Shown here: positions 11,970-21,902 of the stretch, in pieces | Layout: every line of letters starts with the position of its first letter | Position numbering within the stretch: position 1 is the stretch's first letter | Assembly (NCBI GenBank): GCA_022925895.1 | Contig: JAKSYS010000331.1 | Coordinates: forward strand, 1-64,000 | Direction of reading: 5' to 3' | Origin: Fragilaria crotonensis | Taxonomy: Eukaryota > Bacillariophyta > Fragilariophyceae > Fragilariales > Fragilariaceae | Length of the DNA stretch: 64,000 bases | Notes under the pieces: generated by a model | What the model was told of the DNA's origin: nothing | The model's input: the letters and a program-made list of their open reading frames with translations, nothing else | Database searches by the model: none | Program-made: the position numbers and the translations under genes

Positions 11970-12872
11970 ATGGACATCGGCACCATGGCCGACTTTCATC
12001 CACTGCCGTCGCTCACCACTACATATTCCGATGCTTTTGATGCTCTCAACAAGAACGCAGAGAAACGGGCTAAAGAATGCATGCCAGCGTCAATGCCGTC
12101 TTTAGATCACCTCACTATGAAAGATTATGAGAACGTGTACGAACCATCGGACGACACGTTTCTATTACTCGATGGCATACAATTAGGATCCGAATTAAAC
12201 GACAAAGGCATGAAAGTCGACTCCTTCACTGCACTAGAAATTGGTTGCGGAACAGGAATACCGATTGTTTACCTCGGATTGCAGCATAAACAACTGTGCG
12301 TCCAACAACAGCAACTCGCTCCTTGCAATGATGCTGCTGGTAATAGCAAAACTGGTACGATGACACTTTTGGCGACGGACTGCAATCCTCATGCGTTGCG
12401 ACTTGCCCAGAGCACAGCGGCAATCCATGGCCTTTCGCTGACGACGTACCAGTGCGATTTGGCATCGGCCCTCCTGTCATCGACAAAAGAGCCTAACTCT
12501 CCTTGCACCAGTTGGGATGGAGCCATTGACATGCTGCTCTTCAACCCACCCTACGTCCCAACGCCTGATGAGGAAGTTGCTGATTTTAGTGGGAATCATA
12601 ACAGTACTGCAATGAGCGACGACAATCATGTTGGAATTGAAGCCAGTTGGGCAGGTGGTCTGCACGGTAGGAGAGTCATTGATCGAGCCATTCCACAAAT
12701 AGCACAGTTGTTGCGAAAGACCACAGGGGTGGCATATATGATCACTGTTGATGACAATTTGCCGGAGCAACTCGGGAATGACCTTTACAAGCTAGGGCTG
12801 AGGATGGAACCATGGGTACGACGACGCGCTCGCAATGAATATCTAACTGTGCAACGAATTACGTGGATGTAA
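11970..12872 (+). CDS. HEMK2/MTQ2-type class I methyltransferase
   Basis: A 300-residue protein from the first ATG (11970); a second ATG five codons on (MADFHP) is equally possible. YENVYEPSDDTFLLLDG is the diagnostic amino-terminal segment of the HEMK2/N6AMT1/Mtq2 family. It is followed by an AdoMet-binding glycine loop (LEIGCGTGIPIVYLG), an acidic ATDCNPHAL strand and the catalytic NPPY at about residues 192-195. These enzymes methylate the glutamine of the GGQ motif in release factor eRF1 with Trm112 as partner, and some have been reported to act on lysine or DNA adenine (family knowledge). The frame is intact and unspliced. It converges with the ESF2-like gene 90 bases downstream. Confidence 0.9.
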   Translation: MDIGTMADFHPLPSLTTTYSDAFDALNKNAEKRAKECMPASMPSLDHLTMKDYENVYEPSDDTFLLLDGIQLGSELNDKGMKVDSFTALEIGCGTGIPIVYLGLQHKQLCVQQQQLAPCNDAAGNSKTGTMTLLATDCNPHALRLAQSTAAIHGLSLTTYQCDLASALLSSTKEPNSPCTSWDGAIDMLLFNPPYVPTPDEEVADFSGNHNSTAMSDDNHVGIEASWAGGLHGRRVIDRAIPQIAQLLRKTTGVAYMITVDDNLPEQLGNDLYKLGLRMEPWVRRRARNEYLTVQRITWM

Positions 12873-12963
12873 AATGTGCGGTGTGCGTTAACGAGGGCGA
12901 TTAGAGAAGTATGGACTAAATACTTCTGTCGGATGACATCTGGAGGGCATACATACACCGAGC

Positions 12964-13884
12964 CTACACCAACGACTTGAGCAGTGCTCCTTTCGCCGCT
13001 TTGTCGGCAGAATCGACTGGCTTGATTTGTCGGGGTCCCTTGCGTCGCTGTTGTTCAGATTCGACACCATCAGTCTCACCTCGCTTTCGCTTTCGGGCTT
13101 CAATCTTGTCCAACTTGGCACCCGTCTCCACCAATTGAGCGTAGGCTGCATTTTCTCTGCGAGCGTGGAATAGTTCAACCCTGAGCTTCTGTTCGCGAAC
13201 TCGTCGTTCATAGGCAACCCTCTCCGTCAAGTGCTCCCACTTGAACTTATTCAAGTACTTGAGATTCCACAAATCTCCATAATGTACATTACGCTTCTGA
13301 TTTGAAATTTCCGTATTATTAAGCGACGCCGCAACATGTTTGGCAACTTTTTTCTTTTCGAATTCAATCCACCCCTCCACATAGCGCTTGGCAGCACCGC
13401 CTTTGCCCACCTTGCGTCTACGCTTGCGAATTGTCGCATCTTCTTCGACCAAATAGACGCGCGTCACTTCACACCCAAAGCCACCCAACAAGTGCTTCAC
13501 CTTGGCAGGATTCATGCGAGGAGGAACGCGTGACATGTACACAACACCGCGCTTTCGCAATGTCTCATTGTAGTCGCGAGTTTGAGATAAGGACAGCTTG
13601 TGCACTTTTCGTTTTTTCGGTTTGGCGTTCGTGTCGTTATTGTCGTCGTCGCTGTTGTCGTCGTTGTGCCGCCCATCCACATTCTCTTCCTCAGCATTGT
13701 GATCATGTTCAACATCATCACCATCGCTCTCATTTTCTAGATCGTTGCTGATTTCGTCGTCGTCTTGATCGTCAGACTCATGATCGTCGTTGTCGTCATG
13801 ATCGTCGGACTCATCATCGACATCTAGTCGTTTATCCTCCTCAACATCGCGACGAGTCTTTGGAGACTTTGCCGACTTTACCAT
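12964..13884 (-). CDS. ESF2/ABT1-like ribosome biogenesis protein
   Basis: A 306-residue protein from the ATG at 13884 ([12 protein letters not shown]); an in-frame ATG exists 26 codons upstream but MVKSAK looks like the natural start. The first 110 residues are very acidic and Asp/Asn/Glu-rich. They are followed by a basic patch and an RNA-binding (RRM-like) domain [17 protein letters not shown]...LLGGFG, then [32 protein letters not shown] and a basic helix. This is the signature of Esf2/ABT1, which binds the early 90S pre-rRNA particle in the nucleolus and stimulates the helicase Dbp8 in yeast (family knowledge). The gene is intact and unspliced, and lies divergent to the fucosyltransferase-like gene. 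Confidence 0.9.
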   Translation of the reverse strand: MVKSAKSPKTRRDVEEDKRLDVDDESDDHDDNDDHESDDQDDDEISNDLENESDGDDVEHDHNAEEENVDGRHNDDNSDDDNNDTNAKPKKRKVHKLSLSQTRDYNETLRKRGVVYMSRVPPRMNPAKVKHLLGGFGCEVTRVYLVEEDATIRKRRRKVGKGGAAKRYVEGWIEFEKKKVAKHVAASLNNTEISNQKRNVHYGDLWNLKYLNKFKWEHLTERVAYERRVREQKLRVELFHARRENAAYAQLVETGAKLDKIEARKRKRGETDGVESEQQRRKGPRQIKPVDSADKAAKGALLKSLV

Positions 13885-14376
13885 GGTTCTGTGCGTGAGT
13901 GAGCGACTGGAACGTTCTAATGAAAATCGGCTCGGAGTACTAGCGGTAGTGCAAGAGTGCAAGAGATGGTGAGGGTGTTGAGGTGTAGGGTGTTACGTGT
14001 CCGCGACAACAATTGCTCACAATCGTTTCGGTGGAGCGTGGAGTCGTGTGGAGCCATTGGGTGGTGTTTACGTGCCCTTGCCTGCCGGCGAACAATGAAT
14101 TTAATGCCCCTCACTACGATTCCTAATTCCATTAAGTGTTGTATCTGCTTCCATCTTGTACAGTACCGGTACTCGTAGAATATCATTCGATATATATTAT
14201 TTACTCGAGTAGTGTGTTTTTTACAGAAATACTGCTATCATATATTCATAGTATGGAGTACGGACTATGACATATGGACAGTGGGGTGTGTCCTGTATGT
14301 CGTACTACACCAGAGCACGTGTCTACTATCATGCAGGTTCCGCGACCACTTTGCATTTGATGCTTCCAATTGTTGA
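13885..14376. promoter_or_regulatory. Shared intergenic region of divergent genes
   Basis: About 490 bases between the start of the ESF2-like gene (leftward) and the fucosyltransferase-like gene (rightward), so both promoters should lie here. No specific box could be identified with confidence. Palindromic GTAC-rich sequence occurs at 14160-14220. Confidence 0.45.
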
Positions 14377-15587
14377 ATGAACAGCCTCCATGAGAGCATG
14401 TCAGATGAGCAAGTATGGCAGACCAGTCCAAAGAGATGCCCAGTCTCGCGGCGAAGACAATGGCTCCCTGCAGTTGGCAGTGGTCTATTCGTTTTCGTCC
14501 TCAATCTGTTGGACTTTCAAGGCATGCTTAAGGAACCTGTTGCCAAGATGACGGTCGAAACATTCGACTTTCGAGCGCAAGTCACATTCCTTGAATCCAA
14601 TAGTACCAACACTACTAACATCACATCTGGTAGAACACAAAACCTGCGGTTCAACTGGACCTATCTCCCTCCACAGTCGGAGATCGCAAAACGGCTCCAG
14701 GCTTTACAGAGTAAATGTTCTTTGCCTGTCAAGAAACATGCATGGCGAGGAAAATTCAGTGGGATGGGGTCTGATTTACATGTGTGGTCAAATCAGTTGT
14801 GGATGGCCATGTTGGAATCAAACAGACTGAAAGCACCATTTCCATGGTTGTGGACGGATACGCAAGCTTGTGGACTGAACTCATCTTGGTTATGCTACTT
14901 TCCTGCTGTAGAAACAACTTGTCCGGGAGAATTTTCCTCCATCCATTTCAAAAGGCAAGACCCTGTCGCGCTCCCCTTGCGAATGCCGAATATAATGTTA
15001 CCGAGTTTCGTGCGGCAGCAATGGAATTCCTCTTTTCATCCGTGTCTCAAATTGTCATTCAAGAAGCTGAACGGCAGGTTCAGGCAGTCTTTGGCGACGC
15101 TGGAGTCCCACCGAATCTCATTGCAATGCACGTGAGATGGGGAGACAAGGCAATGGAGCCGCTTGCAATAATCAATCCAATTTCGGATTTTGTCACTGCT
15201 GTTGAGACAATAGTGAAGGTTAAGAAACTTGAATCGGTACACATTTTGCTCTGTACCGAAGATCCCATTGCCGAAGAAAAAGAATTTCGACGCGCTGCAC
15301 ACCCATCTTGGAATATATATATCGACCACTTCTACACGGAGTTCCTACCCTTTCGAATCAATCGCACGGTTGTCTTCAACGGCCCTTCCTTCATCTCTGA
15401 GGAGCTTAACGGAAAGCCAGGACTCTGGGCACTGGGGTCGTTATTGGTTGCTATGGAAGCCAATTACTTCGTGCTAACGACCAGGTCCAACTGGGCTCGT
15501 CTAATGAATGAGCTCCGAAAGAACGTTATTGATCCTCGATGTGACGGCTGCACTTACATGATTGACCTTCAAGAAGGAGAATGCTGA
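14377..15587 (+). CDS. Fucosyltransferase-like (GT23-type) membrane protein, frame-broken
   Basis: The first frame opens at ATG 14377. It gives a short cytosolic tail, a hydrophobic anchor (WLPAVGSGLFVFVLNLLDF, about residues 28-46) and a lumenal stem with N-glycosylation sequons. The catalytic part lies in another frame (ending 15587): IAMHVRWGDKAMEP resembles the HVRRTDK donor-binding motif of alpha-1,6-fucosyltransferases, followed by HILLCTEDP and a TTRSNWARLMNELRK segment like the GT23 carboxyl end. The frames switch near CTCCCCTT at 14971-14978, where a one-base indel would join them. A 47-nt GT-AG removal (14908-14954) would also join them, but it is shorter than any other intron here. 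Probably a Golgi type II glycosyltransferase; the sugar is inferred, not shown. Confidence 0.65.
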
Positions 15588-15743
15588 GGCCCAGCTCTGT
15601 GTGTGTGTGTGTGGTAGTACTAGATCGACAGCCAAGTGTTGAATATTGAAATTAGAACGCCAACGACACGAAGAACGAGAGTTTGTGATGGCAGTCTCGA
15701 GCCTGATGCGTTGGTGTTTCGGTTGCTATTTTGACACCAAGCG

Positions 15744-16853
15744 TCATTGACACTTGACCAATGAGCGATTCTTGGCCCAGTTGTAAAGTTCAATATCCTT
15801 GGTGTTGCGTCGAAGCAAGTAATCATACAAGGAATCATTGTGGATGCGTTCCCGTGCAGAAGGATGATGACTCCCAGGTCCAGAAGTATCATTTAGACCC
15901 AAAATGGATGAGAGCAACTTTAATGACTCATCAAAACAGTCCATGTCAATGACAAATGTAAAACGCTGCAAATACGATTTCGCCGCTTCCAGGTACGAGT
16001 CATGAGTTTTTTCACCATTGCAACAACCTTCAAAACTCATGATTGTCCTCAGGGCGTAGTTATTGGTTCTGATATTCTGCGCATAACCCCACCATTCCTC
16101 GGACGTTCCGTTCTTTACATAGTGGCTACCGACATCAGAAAGGAGTCGATCCATGGGATTACGTATGACCACGATGGATACTAAATGTGGATGTTCCCAG
16201 TTTGTATCATTGAGTGACCGTTTTAAATGTTTCAAGCCATACTCCCAGGATATGAAATGAAAAACGGGACGGACTCTTTTTATCCAATAGTCCGTTTCAT
16301 TGTAATACCAAGGAGTAGTCGAAGATGACATGGACTTCCTTAGATGCGGAGGTGTCATGTTGCCTCCCATGCACGCGAACGGAGCCACCGGCCCATTAGC
16401 TCGAGCCCAGGAGCACAACGCAGTACCCGCATGGTGGGTAATGTGAAAATTGACAATCAGAGAGTTACCGGTCTTGTAATTTTGAATCTGGATCAGCTTA
16501 TGAGTCGGAAAGTCTGGAGTGAAGTACGCCGTAGCTTTCGACATGAAATCAAAATTGGCAGTATCGGACAACACAGCAGTTTCGTCGGTATCATTTGATT
16601 GATGGACGACATGCACATGTAATAATTGATCGTTTGGGACGTGGGAGAACTGCCAGGATACAGTAGCGGCTAGCAATACTCCAAAACAAAGCAAGCATCG
16701 TAGCAGTCGAGTCTGGAACGCTGGGACGCCGCGTCTTGATACGTTCGAGTTGTGTGAAGTCAGAAATGAGTCGGTTTCACACTCCATCACGCCGCTATCC
16801 ACATGCTGATGATTGCTGGGACTGCTTGCAATCTCCAACGATTCAAGTGCCAT
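15744..16853 (-). CDS. Type II membrane sulfotransferase
   Basis: A 369-residue protein, intact, ATG at 16853. A membrane anchor lies at about residues 50-68 and a lumenal region with several sequons follows. FHITHHAGTALCSW (about 136-149) corresponds to the 5'-phosphosulfate loop (HIPKTGGT in carbohydrate sulfotransferases), and VVIRNPMDRLLSD (about 235-247) matches the 3'-phosphate loop with the conserved R..P..R. It should transfer sulfate from PAPS to a glycan or protein in the Golgi. The acceptor is unknown; sulfated extracellular polysaccharides are common in diatoms (family knowledge). It is divergent from the DDX3-like gene. Confidence 0.8.
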   Translation of the reverse strand: MALESLEIASSPSNHQHVDSGVMECETDSFLTSHNSNVSRRGVPAFQTRLLRCLLCFGVLLAATVSWQFSHVPNDQLLHVHVVHQSNDTDETAVLSDTANFDFMSKATAYFTPDFPTHKLIQIQNYKTGNSLIVNFHITHHAGTALCSWARANGPVAPFACMGGNMTPPHLRKSMSSSTTPWYYNETDYWIKRVRPVFHFISWEYGLKHLKRSLNDTNWEHPHLVSIVVIRNPMDRLLSDVGSHYVKNGTSEEWWGYAQNIRTNNYALRTIMSFEGCCNGEKTHDSYLEAAKSYLQRFTFVIDMDCFDESLKLLSSILGLNDTSGPGSHHPSARERIHNDSLYDYLLRRNTKDIELYNWAKNRSLVKCQ

Positions 16854-17312
16854 CTTCGGATCAATGATCGCATTGGTACAAGTCTATGGCCTACTCGGAT
16901 TAAGTTAACACTGCAAACAGAAAACGGTGACAAGTAGGATCGACCGTTTCCTAATAATCATCTCTCAACACTGCTATGGTTCCGGTACCTGGTACTGTTC
17001 GAATCAGTAATACGACGGTACAGTACTCTATGACAACGGGACTCAACGGAAATGGTTCCACTGCGCGCCCTTCGTGTCCATTGATGTGAAGATCCAGATG
17101 TCCACATTTTGTTCTGACTTCCTCATTGCATGCCTTTGCTCAAATCTCAGATCGATTTGCTTGACAGAGACGCATTGTCTACTAAGACCTACAGCACTGG
17201 TACAAGACAGTCGATATCATCACACATTGATACACAACCATTCACACGCTATTCGGATTCATTTATGTTTCTTTTTTCCTTGTTGCATCCAATCCTTTTG
17301 ATTCATTTCCTC
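16854..17312. promoter_or_regulatory. Shared intergenic region of divergent genes
   Basis: About 460 bases between the sulfotransferase and the DDX3-like helicase starts; it should contain both promoters. An open frame from 17130 runs into the helicase but encodes an unlikely hydrophobic leader, so I place the helicase start at 17313. No specific promoter element was recognised. Confidence 0.4.
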
Positions 17313-19519
17313 ATGAACAACAGCAATAGTCGCCGCAACGGCGAAGGAAACCGCACAACGCCGCTGATGAGTGCAGCGGGATCAAAGGATCCCAGTATCA
17401 AACCTATCAAACCTATCAGACCTGTCAAACCGAAAAAGACATCATCACAACCAGCACCATCAGTTGCACGCATACCTTCCAAGAAACCAACGTCTGCTGG
17501 TACAACTGGTACAAATGGCAGTTCTACTTCACATGTGACTACCTCTGGAAATCCAAAAAAGTTGGGAAAGCGAGCATTGCAGCTTGCTGCCATGGAAAAG
17601 AAGGCAGAGGCTGAAGATGATTACTTTCGACAATGCCAGCGCGAGGCACAGCGGCAGCATCACTCAACGCCCATCACAATCACAAATGAGGCACGTGAAG
17701 AGGAACTGTTTGGAATGCAAGGTGCTCAAGGAATTAATTTTGGAAAATATGATGACATTCAAGTTCAAGTCAAGCTGCCGGATGCGTTTCAGAAGTCAAA
17801 CGACAAGAAACATGACATTGTACGACCCTTGACACACTTTGACGACTTGACCACAACAGCAACAGCGGCATCCACTTTGGATGCCAAACTTCGCCAAAAC
17901 ATTCAACGTATGCGATACACAACACCGACACCCATCCAACGACATGCCATTCCACATGCCATGGCTGGACAAGATCTTTTATGTTGTGCTCAAACGGGAT
18001 CTGGAAAAACATGCGCCTTCCTCTTGCCAATTTGTGCTGCACTGGCGACGACGCCATTGACCCAACCCACGGATGCAACGACATTCCAAATAACCACTGC
18101 CAACACCCCTCTCGGGAAGAAAGCAAAAACACCCTGTTCACCACGTTGCATCATCTTGGCCCCGACCCGCGAATTGGCATCTCAAATTGAATTGGAAGCC
18201 CAAAAGATAACGTATGGAATGACAAATGTCCGTCCTGTGGCAGTATACGGTGGGGCAAATCAACGACAGCAATTGCGAGCCTTGGCTTTTGGAGCTGACC
18301 TGGTTGTGGCGACTCCCGGGCGATTGACAGATTTTGTCGATCGTGGTATTGTCAGTCTGGCAATGGTCCAGTACCTCATTCTCGATGAAGCAGATCGCAT
18401 GTTGGATATGGGATTTGAGGTATGTCATTCTTGAAACACCTTGCTCGTTACCATGATGGAGGACTGTATACCACCCCTTGATGTCGTTGCTAACCCTCAG
18501 AATCAATCATACTGCAGCCTCAAATTCGCCGACTTGTTTTAAAGTCGGATATGATGACAAAAGAACGTGGTCGCCAGACACTCATGTTCTCCGCCACATT
18601 TCCAGCTCCGATTCAAAAGCTTGCCGGAGAGTTCATGCGTCCCTATGTTTGGATTGCTGTTGGACGTGTCGGATCGACAACCGATTCCATCACACAAGTG
18701 ATTGTCAAGGCTACCTCCGAGAAGAAACACAAGCTCAAGCTCGTTGTAGAAGCCATCGAGAAAGGTCCGAGCGGCCGAACTCTTGTCTTTGTCCAAAAGA
18801 AGCGAACTGCTACTTGGCTCAAGAAACAGTTAACAATGGGAGGCGCCGTGGGCGACACCAAGAAGGAAGACTACTTCCAACCGATTGCTGCACAAGACAT
18901 TCACGGCGATCGCTCCCAATCTCAGAGAGAAAAGGCCTTGGCGGCCTTTCGCGAGGGAACCACCTGCACAGTCCTGGTCGCCACCGACGTGGCAGCCCGC
19001 GGCTTGGACATTTCCGGCGTCGAGCATGTCATCAACATGGACCTGCCGGTCGCCAAGGATGATTTTGATTCGTACGTGCATCGCATCGGACGCACCGGAC
19101 GAGCCGGCCATGTGGGCCTTGCCACGTCCCTGTTTGTGTCCGGGGATGCACCAGCGGGGAATGGCAAAATTGCTGCCGTGCTTGTTTCGCAGTTGCGGGA
19201 GGCGAAACAGGAAGTGCCAGCGTGGTTGGAGAAGGAGGTGTCTGCCGGTGGAGCGACAGGTCCGACAAGCTCTTCAAAGTTTGTTTCTACAGACGTTCGC
19301 AGGGCTGGTGGTGGACGCGGTACGAGTGGACCCCCAGGAGCCAAACAGTCGTCGACGGCTGGAGCTCGCATTGATCGGGGGCGATCTTCGGGTGCCAAGC
19401 AAGCCAGTGCTCCGGCTGGAAGGGGAAGAGGCCCTGCCAATGGCGGTCGTGGTGGGCGAGGGTCAACGACGAAGCCGAGAGTTGACACAATCAGTTCCGG
19501 ACCATCAGCTGTGAAATAG
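17313..19519 (+). CDS. DEAD-box RNA helicase, DDX3/Ded1-like (one intron)
   Basis: Exons 17313-18419 and 18518-19519 give 702 residues. The intron (98 nt, GTATGT...CTGCAG) splits exactly at the conserved GFE/PQIRR junction, and without it the frame stops at 18434. All helicase motifs are present: Q-motif TPTPIQRHAIP, AQTGSGKT, PTRELASQ, TPGRL, DEAD, FSATFP, DVAARGLDI and HRIGRTGRAG. The carboxyl tail is rich in RG/GGRG repeats, as in Ded1/DDX3, which unwinds mRNA 5' leaders for translation initiation (family knowledge). The start at 17313 (MNNSNSRRNGEG) gives a polar disordered leader; the upstream ATG at 17130 would add a hydrophobic stretch atypical of the family. Confidence 0.92.
18420..18517 (+). 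other. Intron of the DDX3-like gene
   Basis: 98 nt, donor GTATGT and acceptor CTGCAG. Removal restores the conserved MGFEPQIRRL sequence between motif II and motif III. An earlier CCCTCAG at 18494-18500 would not give this junction. Confidence 0.9.
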
Positions 19520-19798
19520 TTGACATACACAACTTGCAACGATGTGTCGCAGTGTCCCATATTCGAACGGTATGTGCTCCTCCTACATAAAGTCTTAAGG
19601 ACGACAGTGTCAAACAAAGTTACATCAATCAAAGTTATTTCCTAAAAAGGGAGACTTGTGAATACATTTAACAAATCTCAAAGATCACGCACAAACACAG
19701 GCAAGAAGCTTAATCGCTTTGCCAATCGCATATTCCAACCATATCCCATGGACTCTCTCTCTCTCTCATAAAAAACTATGTCGACCCCATACAAGATC

Positions 19799-21450
19799 TC
19801 ATTTGGCGACAGCGCTGATACCACCTTGCCGAATCCAAAAGTCGTTACGATCCGGAAAAACAGTAGGATAGTACATGATATCGTCGGGTCCAGGACGTGG
19901 TCCGACTCGTTCAAAGTCATACTCCGTGGTCAAAATGGTCAAAAACAGGGTCAAGAAGCTTTCCGCATACCGCCGACCTGGACACTTGTGCTGACCTCCT
20001 CCGAAAAGAGGCGTCTTGACGAATTGTGGATCAGGTAGAGGTTCGAGGTAGGGGTTGAACTCGTCAGAGCTTCCCGACGTCTTGGCGGCATTGATCATGG
20101 AGGGGAACAGGAGGGTTCCCTTGGGTATGGGGCGACCAGCAAGGGTCGTATCGTGCAACGCCAAATGAGGAATCATGGGGACGGGGGTTTGTGATGCAAC
20201 AACTGTTTGGCGGCCTTGGTGGTGAATGTGAGCTGTTCGGAATCCCGAATGAGGGTGAACAAGGCTCGTCCGGACGAACACGACTCGTGGACTTCGTGAG
20301 CAATCTTGTCCACAACATCAGGGCGAGTGGCCAACACATCCGTGGCGGCAGTCAAGGCCGAGTTGGTGGCATCTTGTGCCGCGAATAAGAAATCCATGAC
20401 CGTCATGGCAATGTCGAGATCGGAACAGCCAGGAACCTCCTGTTCGCCGACTCCCTTCTCCTTGGCAGCAGCCAAAATGGCCACCGACCAACGCTCCAAC
20501 AAACAGCGTGGCTCATTACCAGCCTTGACGTACTCGCGTGCCAAGGGCACAAACACAATAATGTTTTCCAACAAACGTTGTTTGGCTTGGACTGCCTTCG
20601 CGAGTCCCGTTCCGAGGTAGGGGAATGGAAAGCATAGGAATCCCTGAGTAAATTTGAGAATATCGCGTTCCAATTGCAGTCTCAAGTCATCCGTCAGGTA
20701 CGGTCCCAAGAACGACTCTTGACTGGCCGCAGCGGCCAAGAGTCGGAACTCATGGCGAATGTCGACGGCGGCCTTGGTATCAGCGCATTTCTTGGCAATT
20801 CGTGACAGTTGCTGCCGACAGACTTTTTCTTGCAATTCGGCGTAGCTCTGAAGGGCCTCGTTGGAGAAGAGTGCTGGGGTTAAAATGGCGCGAAATGACT
20901 TGTGCAATTCGGTGGGCATGTAAATCAAATTGCCAGGGCCAAACAGCCACTTGGCGTTCGGGTGAGCGTAAACTTGAAAGGTTCCCTCGCGGGTCATGAC
21001 ATCGCGGCAGATTTTGGAATCGGTGATAAAGACCATAAACTTTCCCAAGAGAGTATTGGTGGATATACCCTGGCCGCCCTCAATGGCGATCTTGGCCTGC
21101 TCGTCCCAAAAGCGGACGGGACGGATAATCATGGCAACCAAGGAGACGAAGGGAAGAGAATATGGCACTCCAGGAGTAGAACCGCGGAAATAGTAGTAAC
21201 GAAAGGCATCAAGCGAAACGAGGCCGAGAAAAGTGTGAAAATAGGAGTAGAGCGAGCTGGGAAGAACAACGTAGTAAACCACGAGCAAGACGATGGCTGA
21301 AATCCCATTGATTTCCCATGCAAACGTATTCGAGGGAAGCAACGAATTCTTCAAAGTCTTGTCCTTCGCCAATGGCTTATCAATCACTGCTGGTACAGTG
21401 GCATCATAAGATGCGTCAATCGACGCTGATGATGGTGGGCAAGGTGGCAT
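19799..21450 (-). CDS. CYP710: Cytochrome P450, CYP710/CYP61-like sterol C-22 desaturase, frame-broken
   Basis: About 550 residues from the ATG at 21450 once one frame break is allowed. An amino-terminal membrane segment is followed by GKFMVFITDS, LFGPGNLIYMPTELHKSFR and VMDFLFAAQDATNSAL (the oxygen-binding I-helix A(A/G)xDxx). The segment HHKPPVPMIPHLA and the heme loop FGGGQHKCPGRRYA follow. These track plant CYP710A closely (LIYMFGEDHKS, FDFLFAAQDAS and RYRPPATMVPHVA there), so a sterol C-22 desaturase of the endoplasmic reticulum is the best call. The frame breaks at a G5 run (20183-20187 on the + strand). One extra base there would give KPPVPM and join the halves, so a base-calling error is likely. 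It converges with the DDX3-like gene. Confidence 0.82.
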
Positions 21451-21894
21451 CGTCGGTTGTTGTTTGATACTCGGAGGACTTCCCTGGGATTCTCGAAGGA
21501 ATACCCGTAAGTGTAAACAGGGCGACGAAAGAATGGATCAGTTGGATGCTGCAAGGAACATATATGTAAGTACTCAGAGTAAAGCGGAGAACACCACACA
21601 AATTTAGCACTCCTTCTGGCATATTTACGTTATTCATTCACTAATATGATTTCAATTCGCCCGCCGGCTTTCGCGCCACCTCTGTTTCATTCCGACTTTT
21701 TACCATGTGTCGACTCAAATCCGAACTGATAAAACGCTTGCGCAAAATCGGATTTGGATCTTCGCCTTTACTGTATGCCAGGTACTGTAGTACACACGGA
21801 CTGAAAGAGGTACGAGTAGGGAGTAGGGTGTAAGAAGAGGACAGTACTCCGAGTACATACAGACGTAACACTGTGGAACAATCGTACAGGACTA
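21451..21894. other. Intergenic, no gene seen
   Basis: Upstream region of the P450 gene, up to the hAT-like element. No supported coding sequence; GTACTCCGAGTAC at 21845-21857 is one of the recurring palindromes. Confidence 0.4.
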
Positions 21895-21902
21895 CACTCA
21901 AT

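Noticed and set aside
14908-14954. A 47-nt GT-AG intron in the fucosyltransferase-like gene
   Set aside because: It would restore frame but is much shorter than the four supported introns and would delete a natural-looking segment; a one-base indel at 14971-14978 is simpler.
17130-17312. Upstream start for the DDX3-like helicase
   Set aside because: It adds a hydrophobic leader atypical of cytosolic DEAD-box proteins; the ATG at 17313 gives the usual polar disordered start.
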